43,834 bases of DNA from Planctomicrobium piriforme (GTDB taxonomy: Bacteria; Planctomycetota; Planctomycetia; Planctomycetales; Planctomycetaceae). The translations under genes and the position numbers were made by a program. Below are positions 14,809 to 24,357 of this stretch, in pieces. Numbering within the stretch: the first letter of the stretch is position 1; each line of letters begins with the position of its first letter. The stretch spans positions 1 to 43,834 of the forward strand of contig CAMATH010000066.1 in NCBI GenBank assembly GCA_945860955.1. The letters run 5' to 3'. The notes beneath the pieces were generated by a model. It ran no database searches. It was given only the letters and a program-made list of their open reading frames with translations, and had not been told where the DNA came from.

Positions 14809-16998
14809 ATGAACAAGCAGTTGCTCGCTTTCGCCCTGACGCTCTGCGCGGCTCTTCCCCTGGTGGCCGCCGAAGTCCCCCGCGCTTTGCCCGCGGGAAC
14901 TCTTCCCAGCGACTCCCGTTTGCAGCCCCCCAAAGACCTGAACGGCTATTTCCCGTTCAACCCCCCGGGCACCAAAGCCGAGTGGGATCAGCGGGCCGAC
15001 TACGTCCGTCGTCAGATTCTGGTGTCGCAGGGACTGTGGCCCATGCCGACCAAGTCACCTCTGAACGCGGTGATTCATGGCAAGATCGAACGGGAAGAGT
15101 ACACGGTCGAAAAGGCGTATTTCGAAAGCGCCCCCGGCTTTTTCGTGACGGGGAATCTCTACCGTCCGAAAAACGTTCAGGGGAAAGTTCCCGCCGTTTT
15201 GTTCGCGCACGGCCACTGGCAGGACGCCCGGCTTTCCGAAGAGAAGGAAGAGGTGTTGCGGGGTGAAATCGCGACCGGTCAGGAACGGTTCGAAAAGGGA
15301 GGACGCAGCCGATTTCAGTCCATGTGCGTGCAACTGGCCCGCATGGGGTGTGTGGTCTGGCAGTGGGACATGTTGAGCGACTCCGATTCCAAGCAAATCT
15401 CGCGGGCTGTTGTGCATACCTTCGCCAAACAACGTCCGGAAATGAACACGGTCGAGAACTGGGGACTCTACAGTCCCCAGGCCGAAACGCACCTGCAAAG
15501 CATCATGGGCTTGCAGACGTGGAACGCGGTCCGGTCGCTGGACTTTGTGTTGAGCCTTCCCGAAGTCGACCCGACGCGGACGGCGATCACCGGCGCGAGT
15601 GGCGGCGGAACGCAGACGATGCTGCTGGCGGCGATTGATCCTCGGTTGGCACTGTCGTTCCCGGCGGTGATGGTCAGTACTTCAATGCAGGGGGGCTGCA
15701 CCTGTGAGAATTCGTCGCTGTTGCGGATTGGGACGGGGAACGTTGAGTTCGCCGCCCTGTTCGCCCCCAAGCCCCAGGGAATGACCACCGCCGACGACTG
15801 GACAAAGGAGATGTCGACAAAGGGCTTCCCGGATCTCAAAAAACTGTACACCACGCTGGGGGCTCCCGAGAACGTGATGTTGCAGCGCGGCGAACACTTT
15901 CCGCACAACTACAACGCGGTGTCGCGGGCGGCGTTTCATACCTGGGTGAACCGTCACTTCAAATTGGGATTCAAAGAGCCGGTGGTGGAGCGTGATTTCG
16001 ATCTGCTCTCGCGAGATCAACTGACCGTTTGGGACGCGCAACATCCCGCCCCCAAACCAGACGATGCCGATTTTGAACGCAAGCTGCTGCGCTGGTTCAC
16101 AGACGACGCCGACAAGCAATTGAAAGCGAGCGCGACGACGCCCGAGGGATTGAAGAAAACGGTCGGAGCCGCGTTGGAAGTGGTGGTTGGCCGCACGTAT
16201 CGCACTTCGGGCGACGTCACCTGGGATTTGAAGCACAAGCAGGAACGTGATGGCACCATCGAGATGACGGGGCTGTTGAAGAACAAGACCCATCAGGAAG
16301 AAGTTCCGGTGGTTTGGCTTTACCCGAAAGAATGGAATGGCCGCGTTGTGGTGTGGCTCGATGACGCCGGCAAGGGGGGACTGTTTGACGCGAACGGTTC
16401 GTTGAAGTCCGAGGTAGCGGCGGTAGTGAAATCGGGTGCGACGGTTGTGGGTGCCGACCTGCTCTTTCAAGGGGAATTCCTGAAAGAGGGCGAATCGGTC
16501 AAGCAGACACGAACGGTCGCCAATTCACGCGAGGCGGCGGCGTATACCTTTGGATACAACCATGCGCTGTTCGCGCAGCGGGCGCACGACGTGCTGACGG
16601 TTGTGAAATTCGTGCGGGCCGGTGACATCGGTGACCATCCGAAGCCGAAGTCGGTCGCGGTGGTGGGATTTGGCGGAGTGGGGCCGATCGCGGCGGTCGC
16701 GCGTGCTGTCGCGGGAGAGGCCATTGATCGGGCGGCGATCGACACCGGCTCCTTCCGCTTTGGCAAAATCCTGAGTTTGCGTGATCCGCAGTTCTTGCCC
16801 GGCGGAGCGAAATACCTCGACCTTCCCGGCATGCTCGCGCTGGGAGCGCCGCACAAGTTGTGGCTGGCAGGAGAAGGAAAGGATCCCGAAGTCGTCGGTG
16901 GAATCTACCGGGCGGCCGGTAAGGCCGAAGCGCTGAGCGTCTTCCATGGCGAGGCCGGCCAGAAGGCCGCGGCCGCCGTGGCTTGGTTGCTGGAGTAG
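14809..16998 (+). CDS. Secreted alpha/beta-hydrolase family protein
   Basis: A 729-residue exported protein with an alpha/beta-hydrolase domain like acetylxylan-esterase and related families of planctomycetes. A clean signal peptide opens it (MNKQLLAFALTLCAALPLVA, cleavage expected after VAA-E), which is why I start at 14809 rather than at the upstream ATG at 14680. The hydrolase core includes PAVLFAHGHW (oxyanion region) and the nucleophile elbow ITGASGGGTQT with Ser at about residue 264; RGEHFPHNYN (about residue 582 in the sequence order after the elbow) offers a candidate catalytic His. The C-terminal third resembles a second, shorter hydrolase-like unit (VAVVGFGGVGPIAAVARAV) with no serine elbow. 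Substrate is likely an ester of a polysaccharide, by analogy only. It stands alone, 166 bases before the DUF1549 gene. Confidence 0.82.
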   Translation: MNKQLLAFALTLCAALPLVAAEVPRALPAGTLPSDSRLQPPKDLNGYFPFNPPGTKAEWDQRADYVRRQILVSQGLWPMPTKSPLNAVIHGKIEREEYTVEKAYFESAPGFFVTGNLYRPKNVQGKVPAVLFAHGHWQDARLSEEKEEVLRGEIATGQERFEKGGRSRFQSMCVQLARMGCVVWQWDMLSDSDSKQISRAVVHTFAKQRPEMNTVENWGLYSPQAETHLQSIMGLQTWNAVRSLDFVLSLPEVDPTRTAITGASGGGTQTMLLAAIDPRLALSFPAVMVSTSMQGGCTCENSSLLRIGTGNVEFAALFAPKPQGMTTADDWTKEMSTKGFPDLKKLYTTLGAPENVMLQRGEHFPHNYNAVSRAAFHTWVNRHFKLGFKEPVVERDFDLLSRDQLTVWDAQHPAPKPDDADFERKLLRWFTDDADKQLKASATTPEGLKKTVGAALEVVVGRTYRTSGDVTWDLKHKQERDGTIEMTGLLKNKTHQEEVPVVWLYPKEWNGRVVVWLDDAGKGGLFDANGSLKSEVAAVVKSGATVVGADLLFQGEFLKEGESVKQTRTVANSREAAAYTFGYNHALFAQRAHDVLTVVKFVRAGDIGDHPKPKSVAVVGFGGVGPIAAVARAVAGEAIDRAAIDTGSFRFGKILSLRDPQFLPGGAKYLDLPGMLALGAPHKLWLAGEGKDPEVVGGIYRAAGKAEALSVFHGEAGQKAAAAVAWLLE

Positions 16999-17164
16999 GT
17001 TCCTGAACCCAGAGAAGCCTCGCTACGTTCGGAGACAAACGTAACGCATGGTGCGATAATCCACGCGGCCGACAACGCGACATTGCAACCAAGCCGGATG
17101 GAGTCTGGACACCGAACGGCAATGAACGGTTTCTGCGCAACGCAAGGTCGTTTATACTGGGGGG

Positions 17165-20100
17165 ATGAGCCATTTACCCACTCTCCCACCAGTTGTCGCG
17201 ACTTCGATGCCAATTCGTACACCGTTCAGACTGCTGAGCCTGTGCTGCGTCGCGGGGATGGTCTGTCTGGTGGGCGTGCTGATCCCCCGGGGGGGTTATG
17301 CGGAGCCCGACAAGGAGAAAACTCCCGAATTCACCGAGGAGCAGGTCGAATTCTACGAGAAACAGGTCGAGCCAATTCTGAAGGCTCGCTGTTGGAAGTG
17401 CCACGGGGGAGAGCAGAAGATCCGGGGTGGGTTGCGACTGACCAGCCGGGGGAGTCTGCTGAAGGGGGGAGAACTGGGCGAGGTCGTCTCGCTGGAAAAA
17501 CCCGATGGCAGCCTGCTACTCAAGGCGATCAACTATCAAGGGCCGGAGATGCCCCCCAGCGGCAAACTCCCGGCGGCCGAAATCGAGACGTTGACGCAGT
17601 GGGTCCGTGAAGGGGTTCCCTACAGCAAAGAGCGGCTCGCCGACGATTCGAAGCCGGAACATGCCGAGCAGTCGAACGAAGACGCGAAAAACTACTGGGC
17701 CTACCAGCCGGTCGGCTCTCCCGAGATTCCGGCCGTCCACGAGAAGAACTGGGTTCGCAACCCGGTCGACGCGTTCGTGCTGTCGAAACTCGAGTCGGCC
17801 GGCGTTCCGCACAATCCTCCCGCAGAAGCGGCGGAACTCATTCGACGGGTCACCTACGACCTGACGGGACTCCCTCCGACGCCCGAACAGGTCGACGAAT
17901 TCGTCGCGGCGTACAACACTCCGCATGGCGAGGCGGCGTACCAGCGGTTGATCGACAGACTGCTCGACTCGCCGCAGTATGGCGAACGCTGGGGCCGGCA
18001 CTGGCTGGATCTGGTGCGGTATGCGGAAACGCACGGTTACGAACGCGACTCGGCGAAACCGTTCGCCTGGCGGTATCGCGATTACGTCATCGACGCGTTC
18101 AACAAAGACAAACCGTACAGCGATTTCATTCGTGAGCAGCTCGCGGGGGATGAACTCGACACGGTGACGACCGAATCGCTGGTCGCGACGGGTTATTATC
18201 GCCTGGGGATCTGGGACGATGAGCCGGCGGATCGGCCGCTGGCGAAGTACGACGTGTTCGACGGCGTTGTGTCGACGACCGGGCAGGTGATGCTGGGGAT
18301 TTCGATCGGTTGCGCCCGATGTCACGACCATAAGAAGGATCCAATTCTGCAGAAGGACTACTATCGGCTACTCGCGTATTTCCGCGACATCACCGATATG
18401 AACGTGAACAATCTGCGGAAGGTCGCGCTCGAAGAGGACCAACGGGAGATGGCCGAGGAGTTGACGAAGCGCCGTCGGCAGGAGCAGACGATTCACCGTC
18501 GCTTGCAGGCGCTGCGTGGAGAATTCGCCGACGCGCTGGCGGAAAAGAAGGGGATTCAGGTACGCAGGCGGGGCGCGGATCTGGCGGATCTCAAGTTCAA
18601 GTTTTATCGCGACACCTGGGACCGCCTGCCCGAATTCGACGGGTTGAAATTCGAGGAGCAGGGAGATTTGCCCGGGGGCTTCATTTCACTGGCGGTCGCG
18701 TCGCGGCCTGAGGCGATTGGCCTGGTGTTTGAAGGCCGTCTGCAGGTGCCCCGCGATGGCGAATTCAAGTTCAAGGTGCAGGCGACCGAAGGGGTGCGGC
18801 TGTTGATTGATGGCAAGCCGGTGTTTGAACGCCGGGGCAAAGGGAAGCATCGCGGCGAAGGGACGGCCCGCCTGACTGCGGGCGCGGTCCCCATTCGTGT
18901 CGAGTACTTCAACACCGTCGCGCAACCGACGCTGCGGATCAATTGGTCTGGCCCCGGAGTCGAGGAGCGAAGCCTGTCGGAAGGGGGGAGTGCGAGTCTG
19001 GTCGCCGACGCCCGCAGTGGAGCGCAGGAATGGGCCTACACGACCGAACGTCCCGCCGGCGACTGGAACAAGCCGGCGTTTGACGCCAGTGGCTGGAAGC
19101 GGGGTCCGTCCGGTTTTGGCCGGCAGGGGACACCCGGCGGCGTCGTCAGGACCGATTGGCACACCAACGACATCTGGCTGCGAAAGTCGTTCAAAGTGAC
19201 CGAGCACCCGGTTCGGCTGGCGCTCGAGCTGCATCATGACGAAGATGTTGAGGTGTTCCTCAATGGAGAACGGATCCATCAGGCGCCAGGGTTTTTGACC
19301 GCGTATACGCAGGTTGTCCTGCCGGTCGAAATCGCGGGAAAAGTTCAGATCGGTGACAACGTTCTCGCGGTACATTGCCATCAGACGGGGGGTGGACAGT
19401 ACATCGACGTGGGACTTTCGGAAGCGCCCGATGCTGCGTTACTCGACACGTTGCTCAAGGAGCATGGCCCCGCGCTGATTGGCGAAAAGACAACGGAGAT
19501 TGAAAACCTCATGCGGGAGCTGGCGCAGCTCAAAGAACAAAAACTCCCCGAGCCGGGGATTGAAGTGATGTGCGTTGAAGAACGGGGCCGGGAACCGACG
19601 CATGTGCTGCTGCGCGGCAATCCGCAGGCGCTGGGTGAGCAGGTGCAAGCCGCGCCGCCAGCGGTCGTTTGTGGTTCGGAACCGGTCGTCCCCCAGGATC
19701 GTCCCGCGAGTCAGACCTCGGGCAAGCGACTCGCTCTGGCCAACTGGATCACCCGGGGAGACAACCCGCTGACTTCGCGGGTGATGGTGAACCGTTTGTG
19801 GCAGCACCATTTTGGCAAGGGAATCGTTCCGACCCCGAATGAATTTGGGAAACTGGGTGAACTTCCGACGCATCCCGAATTGCTCGATTGGCTGGCCCGG
19901 CAGTTTGTCGACACCGGCTGGCGCATCAAGGCGATGCATCGGCTGATCGTGTCGTCGAATACGTATCGCATGTCGTCGCGCGGCAACGAGCCGGGGTTAT
20001 CGAAGGATGCCGCGAATCAACTGTTGTGGCGGTTCAACATGCGTCGCCTGTCGGCTGAAGAGGTTCGAGATTCGATTCTGGCGGCGACCGGTACCCTGCG

Positions 20101-20599
20101 TTTGAAAGCAGGGGGACCGAGTGTGTACCCGACGATTCCCCAGGCCGTTCTTGCGGGTCAGTCGGTTCCTGGCAGCGGCTGGGGTAAATCGCCCGAGGAA
20201 GAAGCGAATCGCCGCAGTGTCTATGTTCATGTGAAGCGGTCACTGCTGGTTCCGATTCTGTCGCAATACGATCAGGCCGACACAGATTCGAGTTGCGCCG
20301 TCCGGTACACGACCACCGTTCCGACGCAGGCGCTGGGGATGATCAATGGGGAATTCACGAACGAGCAGGCTGCGTTGTTCGCGAGCCGACTAAAACGTGA
20401 ACTCCCCGACAACCGCCGGGCGCAGGTCGCCCGCGGCCTCCGCCTGACCACCGGTCGAAATCCAACCGACCAAGAGATCGATCACGACGTGCGCTTCATC
20501 GAGCGTCTGATCGCGGAGCAGTCTCAATCCCCGGACGCGGCACTCAAGTCGTATTGCCTGCTGCTGCTCGGGATGAATGAGTTTGTGTACGTCGATTGA
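17165..20599 (+). CDS. Planctomycete cytochrome C / DUF1549 / PA14 / DUF1553 protein
   Basis: An 1144-residue exported protein of the planctomycete PSCyt1-PSD1 type. In order: signal segment (about 20-45), a planctomycete cytochrome c domain with haem motif CWKCH at 76-80, DUF1549 (about 190-400) with RWGRHWLDLVRYAETHG, a PA14-like carbohydrate-binding insert (about 490-595), a jelly-roll segment (about 620-755) with VEVFLNGERIH, and DUF1553 (about 860-1125) including NPLTSRVMVNRLWQHHFGKG. The biochemical role is unproven; these proteins pair with DUF1501 partners and are suspected of acting on sulphated or other complex polysaccharides. The ATG at 17165 lies only a few bases after a G-run and a TATACT box (17153-17158); the ATG at 17207 (MPIRTPF) is a credible alternative. 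The partner gene begins 45 bases downstream. Confidence 0.92.
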   Translation: MSHLPTLPPVVATSMPIRTPFRLLSLCCVAGMVCLVGVLIPRGGYAEPDKEKTPEFTEEQVEFYEKQVEPILKARCWKCHGGEQKIRGGLRLTSRGSLLKGGELGEVVSLEKPDGSLLLKAINYQGPEMPPSGKLPAAEIETLTQWVREGVPYSKERLADDSKPEHAEQSNEDAKNYWAYQPVGSPEIPAVHEKNWVRNPVDAFVLSKLESAGVPHNPPAEAAELIRRVTYDLTGLPPTPEQVDEFVAAYNTPHGEAAYQRLIDRLLDSPQYGERWGRHWLDLVRYAETHGYERDSAKPFAWRYRDYVIDAFNKDKPYSDFIREQLAGDELDTVTTESLVATGYYRLGIWDDEPADRPLAKYDVFDGVVSTTGQVMLGISIGCARCHDHKKDPILQKDYYRLLAYFRDITDMNVNNLRKVALEEDQREMAEELTKRRRQEQTIHRRLQALRGEFADALAEKKGIQVRRRGADLADLKFKFYRDTWDRLPEFDGLKFEEQGDLPGGFISLAVASRPEAIGLVFEGRLQVPRDGEFKFKVQATEGVRLLIDGKPVFERRGKGKHRGEGTARLTAGAVPIRVEYFNTVAQPTLRINWSGPGVEERSLSEGGSASLVADARSGAQEWAYTTERPAGDWNKPAFDASGWKRGPSGFGRQGTPGGVVRTDWHTNDIWLRKSFKVTEHPVRLALELHHDEDVEVFLNGERIHQAPGFLTAYTQVVLPVEIAGKVQIGDNVLAVHCHQTGGGQYIDVGLSEAPDAALLDTLLKEHGPALIGEKTTEIENLMRELAQLKEQKLPEPGIEVMCVEERGREPTHVLLRGNPQALGEQVQAAPPAVVCGSEPVVPQDRPASQTSGKRLALANWITRGDNPLTSRVMVNRLWQHHFGKGIVPTPNEFGKLGELPTHPELLDWLARQFVDTGWRIKAMHRLIVSSNTYRMSSRGNEPGLSKDAANQLLWRFNMRRLSAEEVRDSILAATGTLRLKAGGPSVYPTIPQAVLAGQSVPGSGWGKSPEEEANRRSVYVHVKRSLLVPILSQYDQADTDSSCAVRYTTTVPTQALGMINGEFTNEQAALFASRLKRELPDNRRAQVARGLRLTTGRNPTDQEIDHDVRFIERLIAEQSQSPDAALKSYCLLLLGMNEFVYVD

Positions 20600-20643
20600 T
20601 TCGAGTTTGAGTCTTTCGCAACTTCCCTGTGGGGATCACTGTC

Positions 20644-22101
20644 ATGTCCAGCCGTCAGTTTTGCCGTCGCACGCGTCGAGAATTTGTCTGGGAGGCCGGT
20701 GCCGGCTTTGGCTCGGTCGCTCTGACAGGTCTTCTGGCGGGGGACGGAGTTTCGACCGCCCGCGCCGCCGACCCGTTGGCTCCCGCGACATTTCGCGGTC
20801 CGATGACCCCCAAGAAACCACACTTTGACGCCCCCGCCAAAGCGGTGATCTTTCTGTTCATGTATGGCGGACCAAGCCATATCGAGACGTTCGACTACAA
20901 GCCCAAGATGTACGAACTCGACGGGCAGACGATTCCCGTCAAGACATTTGGCCGGGGGGGACATCGCAACCAGGGTCGGGCAGTCGGACCCAAGTGGAAG
21001 TTCCAGCAGTACGGACAGAGCGGCAAGTGGATTTCGGATCTGTTTCCGAATCTGGCGACGTGTGCCGATGATATGGCGTTCATTCATTCGATGTACGCCG
21101 AGAGTCCGATTCACGGCTCGGCGATGCTGATGATGAACTCGGGGCGGATTCTGTCGGGGCATCCGAGCCTGGGTTCGTGGGTGACATACGGACTGGGGAC
21201 CGAGAACCAGAACCTGCCGGGGTATGTGGTGATGCTCGATAAGACCGGCGGGCCGATCAGCGGGCCGAAGAACTGGTCGAGCGGCTATATGCCGGCGGCG
21301 TACCAGGGAACGGTGATTCGCGCGAGTGGTGTGCCGATCCATGACTTGGCGCGTCCCGAGGGAACCACGCGCGAAATGCAGCGACTGCTGCTCGATCAAT
21401 TGCGCGAGAAGAACGAAACGCACTTCGCTCCCCGGCATGACAACAGCGAACTGGCGGCCCGGATCGCCAGTTATGAGCTGGCGTTCAACATGCAGCAGCA
21501 CGCTCCGGAAGCGGTCGACTTTTCGCAGGAGACTGCCAGCACACTGAATCTGTATGGAATCGACGGTTCGAAGACGGAGGACTTTGGCCGTAAGTGTCTG
21601 CTCGCCCGCCGGCTGGTGGAACGGGGTGTGCGGTTCATTCAGATTTACTCAGGAGGTGCCCACAACGACGACAACTGGGACGCCCACAGCGACATGGTTT
21701 CGAACCATACGAAGCACGCCGGCAATACCGACAAGCCGATCGCCGGCTTGTTGAAGGATCTCAAAGAGCGTGGTCTGCTGGACCAGACGATTGTGATCTG
21801 GGGCGGGGAGTTTGGCCGACAGCCGACAGCCGAGTATGCGCAAGGGACCGGGCGCGACCACAACTCGTACGGCTTCACCATGTGGGCAGCCGGCGGCGGG
21901 ATCAAGGGGGGCGTCAGCGTGGGGGCGACCGATGAACTCGGGAGCAACGCGGTCGAAAACCGCTTTCACGTGAAGAACCTGCACGCGACCGTGCTGACGC
22001 AAATGGGATTCGACCCCAACGGCCTGTCGTATCTGTACAACGGACTCGATCAGAAACTGGTTGGTGTTGAGCCGGTCGAGCCGATCGAACAGATCATTTA
22101 G
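20644..22101 (+). CDS. DUF1501 protein (sulphatase-like fold), Tat-exported
   Basis: A 485-residue DUF1501 protein. DUF1501 belongs to the alkaline phosphatase/sulphatase-like superfamily, but its reaction has not been established. Visible family motifs are FMYGGPSHIETFDYKP near the start of the mature part, SGGAHNDDNWDAH, IWGGEFGRQPTAE and GRDHNSYGF, which together carry the likely metal-binding Asp, His and Glu residues. The N-terminus TRREFVWEAGAGFG is a twin-arginine signal, implying export folded. The start at 20644 keeps the Tat motif at the usual distance; a slightly earlier ATG at 20629 is possible. It follows the DUF1549/DUF1553 gene by 45 bases, the usual two-gene arrangement, and a strong hairpin terminator follows 13 bases after the stop. 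Confidence 0.93.
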   Translation: MSSRQFCRRTRREFVWEAGAGFGSVALTGLLAGDGVSTARAADPLAPATFRGPMTPKKPHFDAPAKAVIFLFMYGGPSHIETFDYKPKMYELDGQTIPVKTFGRGGHRNQGRAVGPKWKFQQYGQSGKWISDLFPNLATCADDMAFIHSMYAESPIHGSAMLMMNSGRILSGHPSLGSWVTYGLGTENQNLPGYVVMLDKTGGPISGPKNWSSGYMPAAYQGTVIRASGVPIHDLARPEGTTREMQRLLLDQLREKNETHFAPRHDNSELAARIASYELAFNMQQHAPEAVDFSQETASTLNLYGIDGSKTEDFGRKCLLARRLVERGVRFIQIYSGGAHNDDNWDAHSDMVSNHTKHAGNTDKPIAGLLKDLKERGLLDQTIVIWGGEFGRQPTAEYAQGTGRDHNSYGFTMWAAGGGIKGGVSVGATDELGSNAVENRFHVKNLHATVLTQMGFDPNGLSYLYNGLDQKLVGVEPVEPIEQII

Positions 22102-22114
22102 TGACCGTGAAATA

Positions 22115-22160
22115 ACAACAGCCCGCTTCGTGGGATGCAAGTTCCGAAGCGGGCTGTTGT
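22115..22160. terminator. Bidirectional hairpin terminator between convergent genes
   Basis: A perfect 16-base stem joins acaacagcccgcttcg (22115-22130) and cgaagcgggctgttgt (22145-22160) around a 14-base loop. It lies between the converging DUF1501 and isomerase-like genes. It has no long T-run on either side. Confidence 0.8.
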
Positions 22161-22265
22161 GAGATCAGCAGGGCAGGGTTTCGCGCGAAAAACGAACGAC
22201 CAATGGGAATGGTCGATCAAGGTTTCGAGGGGTTGCTCAGGAACGGGTCAAGAGGCTGGTCCACG

Positions 22266-23204
22266 CTACGACAACTGGGCTGTCGTCCGTTCAGAAGCCT
22301 GCAACCAGGAAGTGAGTCGCGCCCGGCAGTTGCGCAGCAGCACATCGTAATGTGAGGGAGCGATCTGATTGTGGGGAAGCTGCAATTCGTACTGACCGCG
22401 ATAACCGGCCGCTTCCAGCCGGCGCACGACCTCGCGCAGACTGAGCGTGGCGCGTCCCTGCGCGCCGGGGTCGATTTCCGATCGCGGAAACTCCCGAATG
22501 ATCGCCAGGCCCATATGATCGACCAGTTGATCGATCCGCGCGAGCGCAGCCGGCTCCCGGGCCAGCACCTTGAGATCGACCGCCAGACCGACGCGCGAAT
22601 GGTTGCACTGCGCGACCAGATCAAGCGCGGCACTGGTCGACTCGAGACACGACCAGCGCATCGCTTGTGCCCCTCCCAGGATCTGCAGCAAGACTGCGAC
22701 ACCCCGCTGGCGGGCGTGGTCTCCCAGATTGGGGAGTTCCTCTGTGAGCAGTTTCTTGAGATGTGGTTTCGCATGCCCCGCCCGCGGACCGGTCACCGCC
22801 AGCAGGTACGGGGATCCCAGCTCGGCGGTGCAGTCGAGCGCCACGCACGCGTCCCACATTGACTCTCGCAAGGTCACGCTGCGCTCGCCGGTGAATCCTC
22901 CCGCCCAGGACACGCTGGAGACCGCGATCCCCTGATCGCGCAGCAGCTCGGCGGTGCGCTCTTCGCCGAACTCCTCCATTTTGCGACGCCAGACCCCCAT
23001 CGACTGCATGCTGGCCGACTCAAAACCCTGCGCGGCATCGGGCATCTCCCAACGGTAGGTCGTGGCGAGGTGTGCGGAGACCCGGGCGGCGGGAGGCAGA
23101 TTGGCTTGAACCGCCGCGCGAATTGTGCGACGGAAATTGGCTGATGAACTCAGGGGAGGTACTCCCAAAAAAAGATGGATTGAAACGGAAATGCGATCGC
23201 CCAA
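22266..23204 (-). CDS. Sugar-phosphate isomerase/epimerase-like TIM barrel, possibly inactive
   Basis: Related to the sugar phosphate isomerase/epimerase (AP endonuclease 2) TIM-barrel family, recognisable from SAHLATTYRW, MGVWRRKMEEFGEER, VSSVSWAGGFTG and the late YRGQYELQL. In active relatives four acidic or His residues bind a metal. Here they look replaced: the Glu of the LEPMH-type strand is Gln (LLQILGG), the DSYHLW-type strand reads DLKVLA, the SDW-type strand reads IREF, and the final YEVE-type Glu is Gln (YELQ). So it may be a non-enzymatic homologue or a decaying gene. The start is unclear: no ATG lies upstream of the conserved first strand; the frame opens with a TTG at 23204, and TTG at 23171 is another choice. 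It converges with the DUF1501 gene. Confidence 0.7.
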   Translation of the reverse strand: MGDRISVSIHLFLGVPPLSSSANFRRTIRAAVQANLPPAARVSAHLATTYRWEMPDAAQGFESASMQSMGVWRRKMEEFGEERTAELLRDQGIAVSSVSWAGGFTGERSVTLRESMWDACVALDCTAELGSPYLLAVTGPRAGHAKPHLKKLLTEELPNLGDHARQRGVAVLLQILGGAQAMRWSCLESTSAALDLVAQCNHSRVGLAVDLKVLAREPAALARIDQLVDHMGLAIIREFPRSEIDPGAQGRATLSLREVVRRLEAAGYRGQYELQLPHNQIAPSHYDVLLRNCRARLTSWLQASERTTAQLS

Positions 23205-23286
23205 CGGCGCGCACCATCCACGCGGAATTCACGCTCGTTTCGTCCCCGCGCCCCAGCCAGAAGCGCGGAAACTGTCGATCCGTGAG

Positions 23287-24357
23287 CTACCCGCGAGCGT
23301 TCAGCTTGATCGTCGGATCGTCGGACACGTTGACCCAAACGTGTACGTGCGGGAATCCACGATAATGCCAGACGAACGACGGTCCTTCGAGACGCCATAC
23401 GTCCCATTCGCCGTCGTCCCCCAAGTCAATCGAACTTCCATCACTGGCCTTCCGATAGTACGAGAGCCGACAGGCGTCGAGCCCTCCTTGCGCTTCCACC
23501 AGTTTCAGCGCTTCCGTCTGGTCGGCCGCACGGTACGGCTCGAGCAATGTGCGCAGAACCTCGCGGGCATGGTCTTTCTGGTCCGCCGACAGTTCCGCGA
23601 TCGGCAAGCCGGGAATCTCTCCCTTCCCCCGGAATCCGACGGCACTCTCATGCGGCGTCAGCTCCACCAAAGACTTCTCGCGCTGCTTCCCGTCCAGCAT
23701 CTGAAACAGCTTGTTCGCCATCTTCGCCTGATGCCAGAAGACGTTCCCCGGATGTCCGACCCTCTCGTTGAACCCCGAGGCGGCGTGCCCGTAGAAAATC
23801 GGACCGCCAAACGCCATGTGATCGGTGTTGTCTCCGTCGCAACGAACCGTCAAATGCCGGCCCGTCATCACGAATTCAAATTTCTCCGCCCCCGGTTCGC
23901 CAAAAATCGCGATCGTCTGCGACTTGCCATACCCCCCGGCATCATCCTGCAGTTGCTTCAGAATCCGCTCGTGCCAGTCGGGATTGTACAAACCCAGGAA
24001 GATCTGCCGAATCAGATCGCGTTGCTCGGCGGTGTAGAACTCGCCACCAACGTTGAGCTTCGCCGCGTCGGTGATGTTCCAGTTGTTCGAAACGTGCGTC
24101 CGCAACAGCCCGCGGTCGTCTTGATAGTCCCAGGGAAAACAGATCTCTTCCTTCTGCTTCGCCGAGAGTGTGCTGAACAGTTTCTGAACCAGTGTCTCAG
24201 ACGCTGGCTTCTTCTCAGGCTCGGCGGCGATTGACTGGTCCAGCAATCCCCCCGCCGCTGCCGCGCCGGCGAGACTGACGACCCGTACAAAATCCCTGCG
24301 ATTGACTGTGGGAACCTGGTCTCCCAGACACTCTGGACATTCGCGAGGCAATTGCAT
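23287..24357 (-). CDS. DUF3500 protein with twin-arginine signal
   Basis: A 356-residue DUF3500 family protein, function unknown. An N-terminal Tat signal (NRRDFVRVVSLAGAAAAGG, about residues 19-37) is preceded by a short cysteine-containing lead (CPECLG). The mature part shows the family-typical FGEPGAEKFEFVMTGRHLT, HMAFGGPIFYGH, RVGHPGNVFWHQ and the closing FVWHYRGFPHVHVWVNV. Several His residues in these motifs could bind metal. The ATG at 24357 has a strong ribosome binding site (AGGAG) eight bases upstream. The gene is divergent from a DUF1501 gene and lies 82 bases beyond the end of the isomerase-like frame on the same strand. Its presence beside DUF1501 genes hints at a role in the exported catabolic machinery, but that is only association. 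Confidence 0.88.
   Translation of the reverse strand: MQLPRECPECLGDQVPTVNRRDFVRVVSLAGAAAAGGLLDQSIAAEPEKKPASETLVQKLFSTLSAKQKEEICFPWDYQDDRGLLRTHVSNNWNITDAAKLNVGGEFYTAEQRDLIRQIFLGLYNPDWHERILKQLQDDAGGYGKSQTIAIFGEPGAEKFEFVMTGRHLTVRCDGDNTDHMAFGGPIFYGHAASGFNERVGHPGNVFWHQAKMANKLFQMLDGKQREKSLVELTPHESAVGFRGKGEIPGLPIAELSADQKDHAREVLRTLLEPYRAADQTEALKLVEAQGGLDACRLSYYRKASDGSSIDLGDDGEWDVWRLEGPSFVWHYRGFPHVHVWVNVSDDPTIKLNARG

Noticed and set aside
17153-17158. TATACT box just before the DUF1549/1553 start codon
   Set aside because: A promoter is possible but no -35 element is visible, and the start codon choice depends on it, so it was not annotated as a separate promoter.
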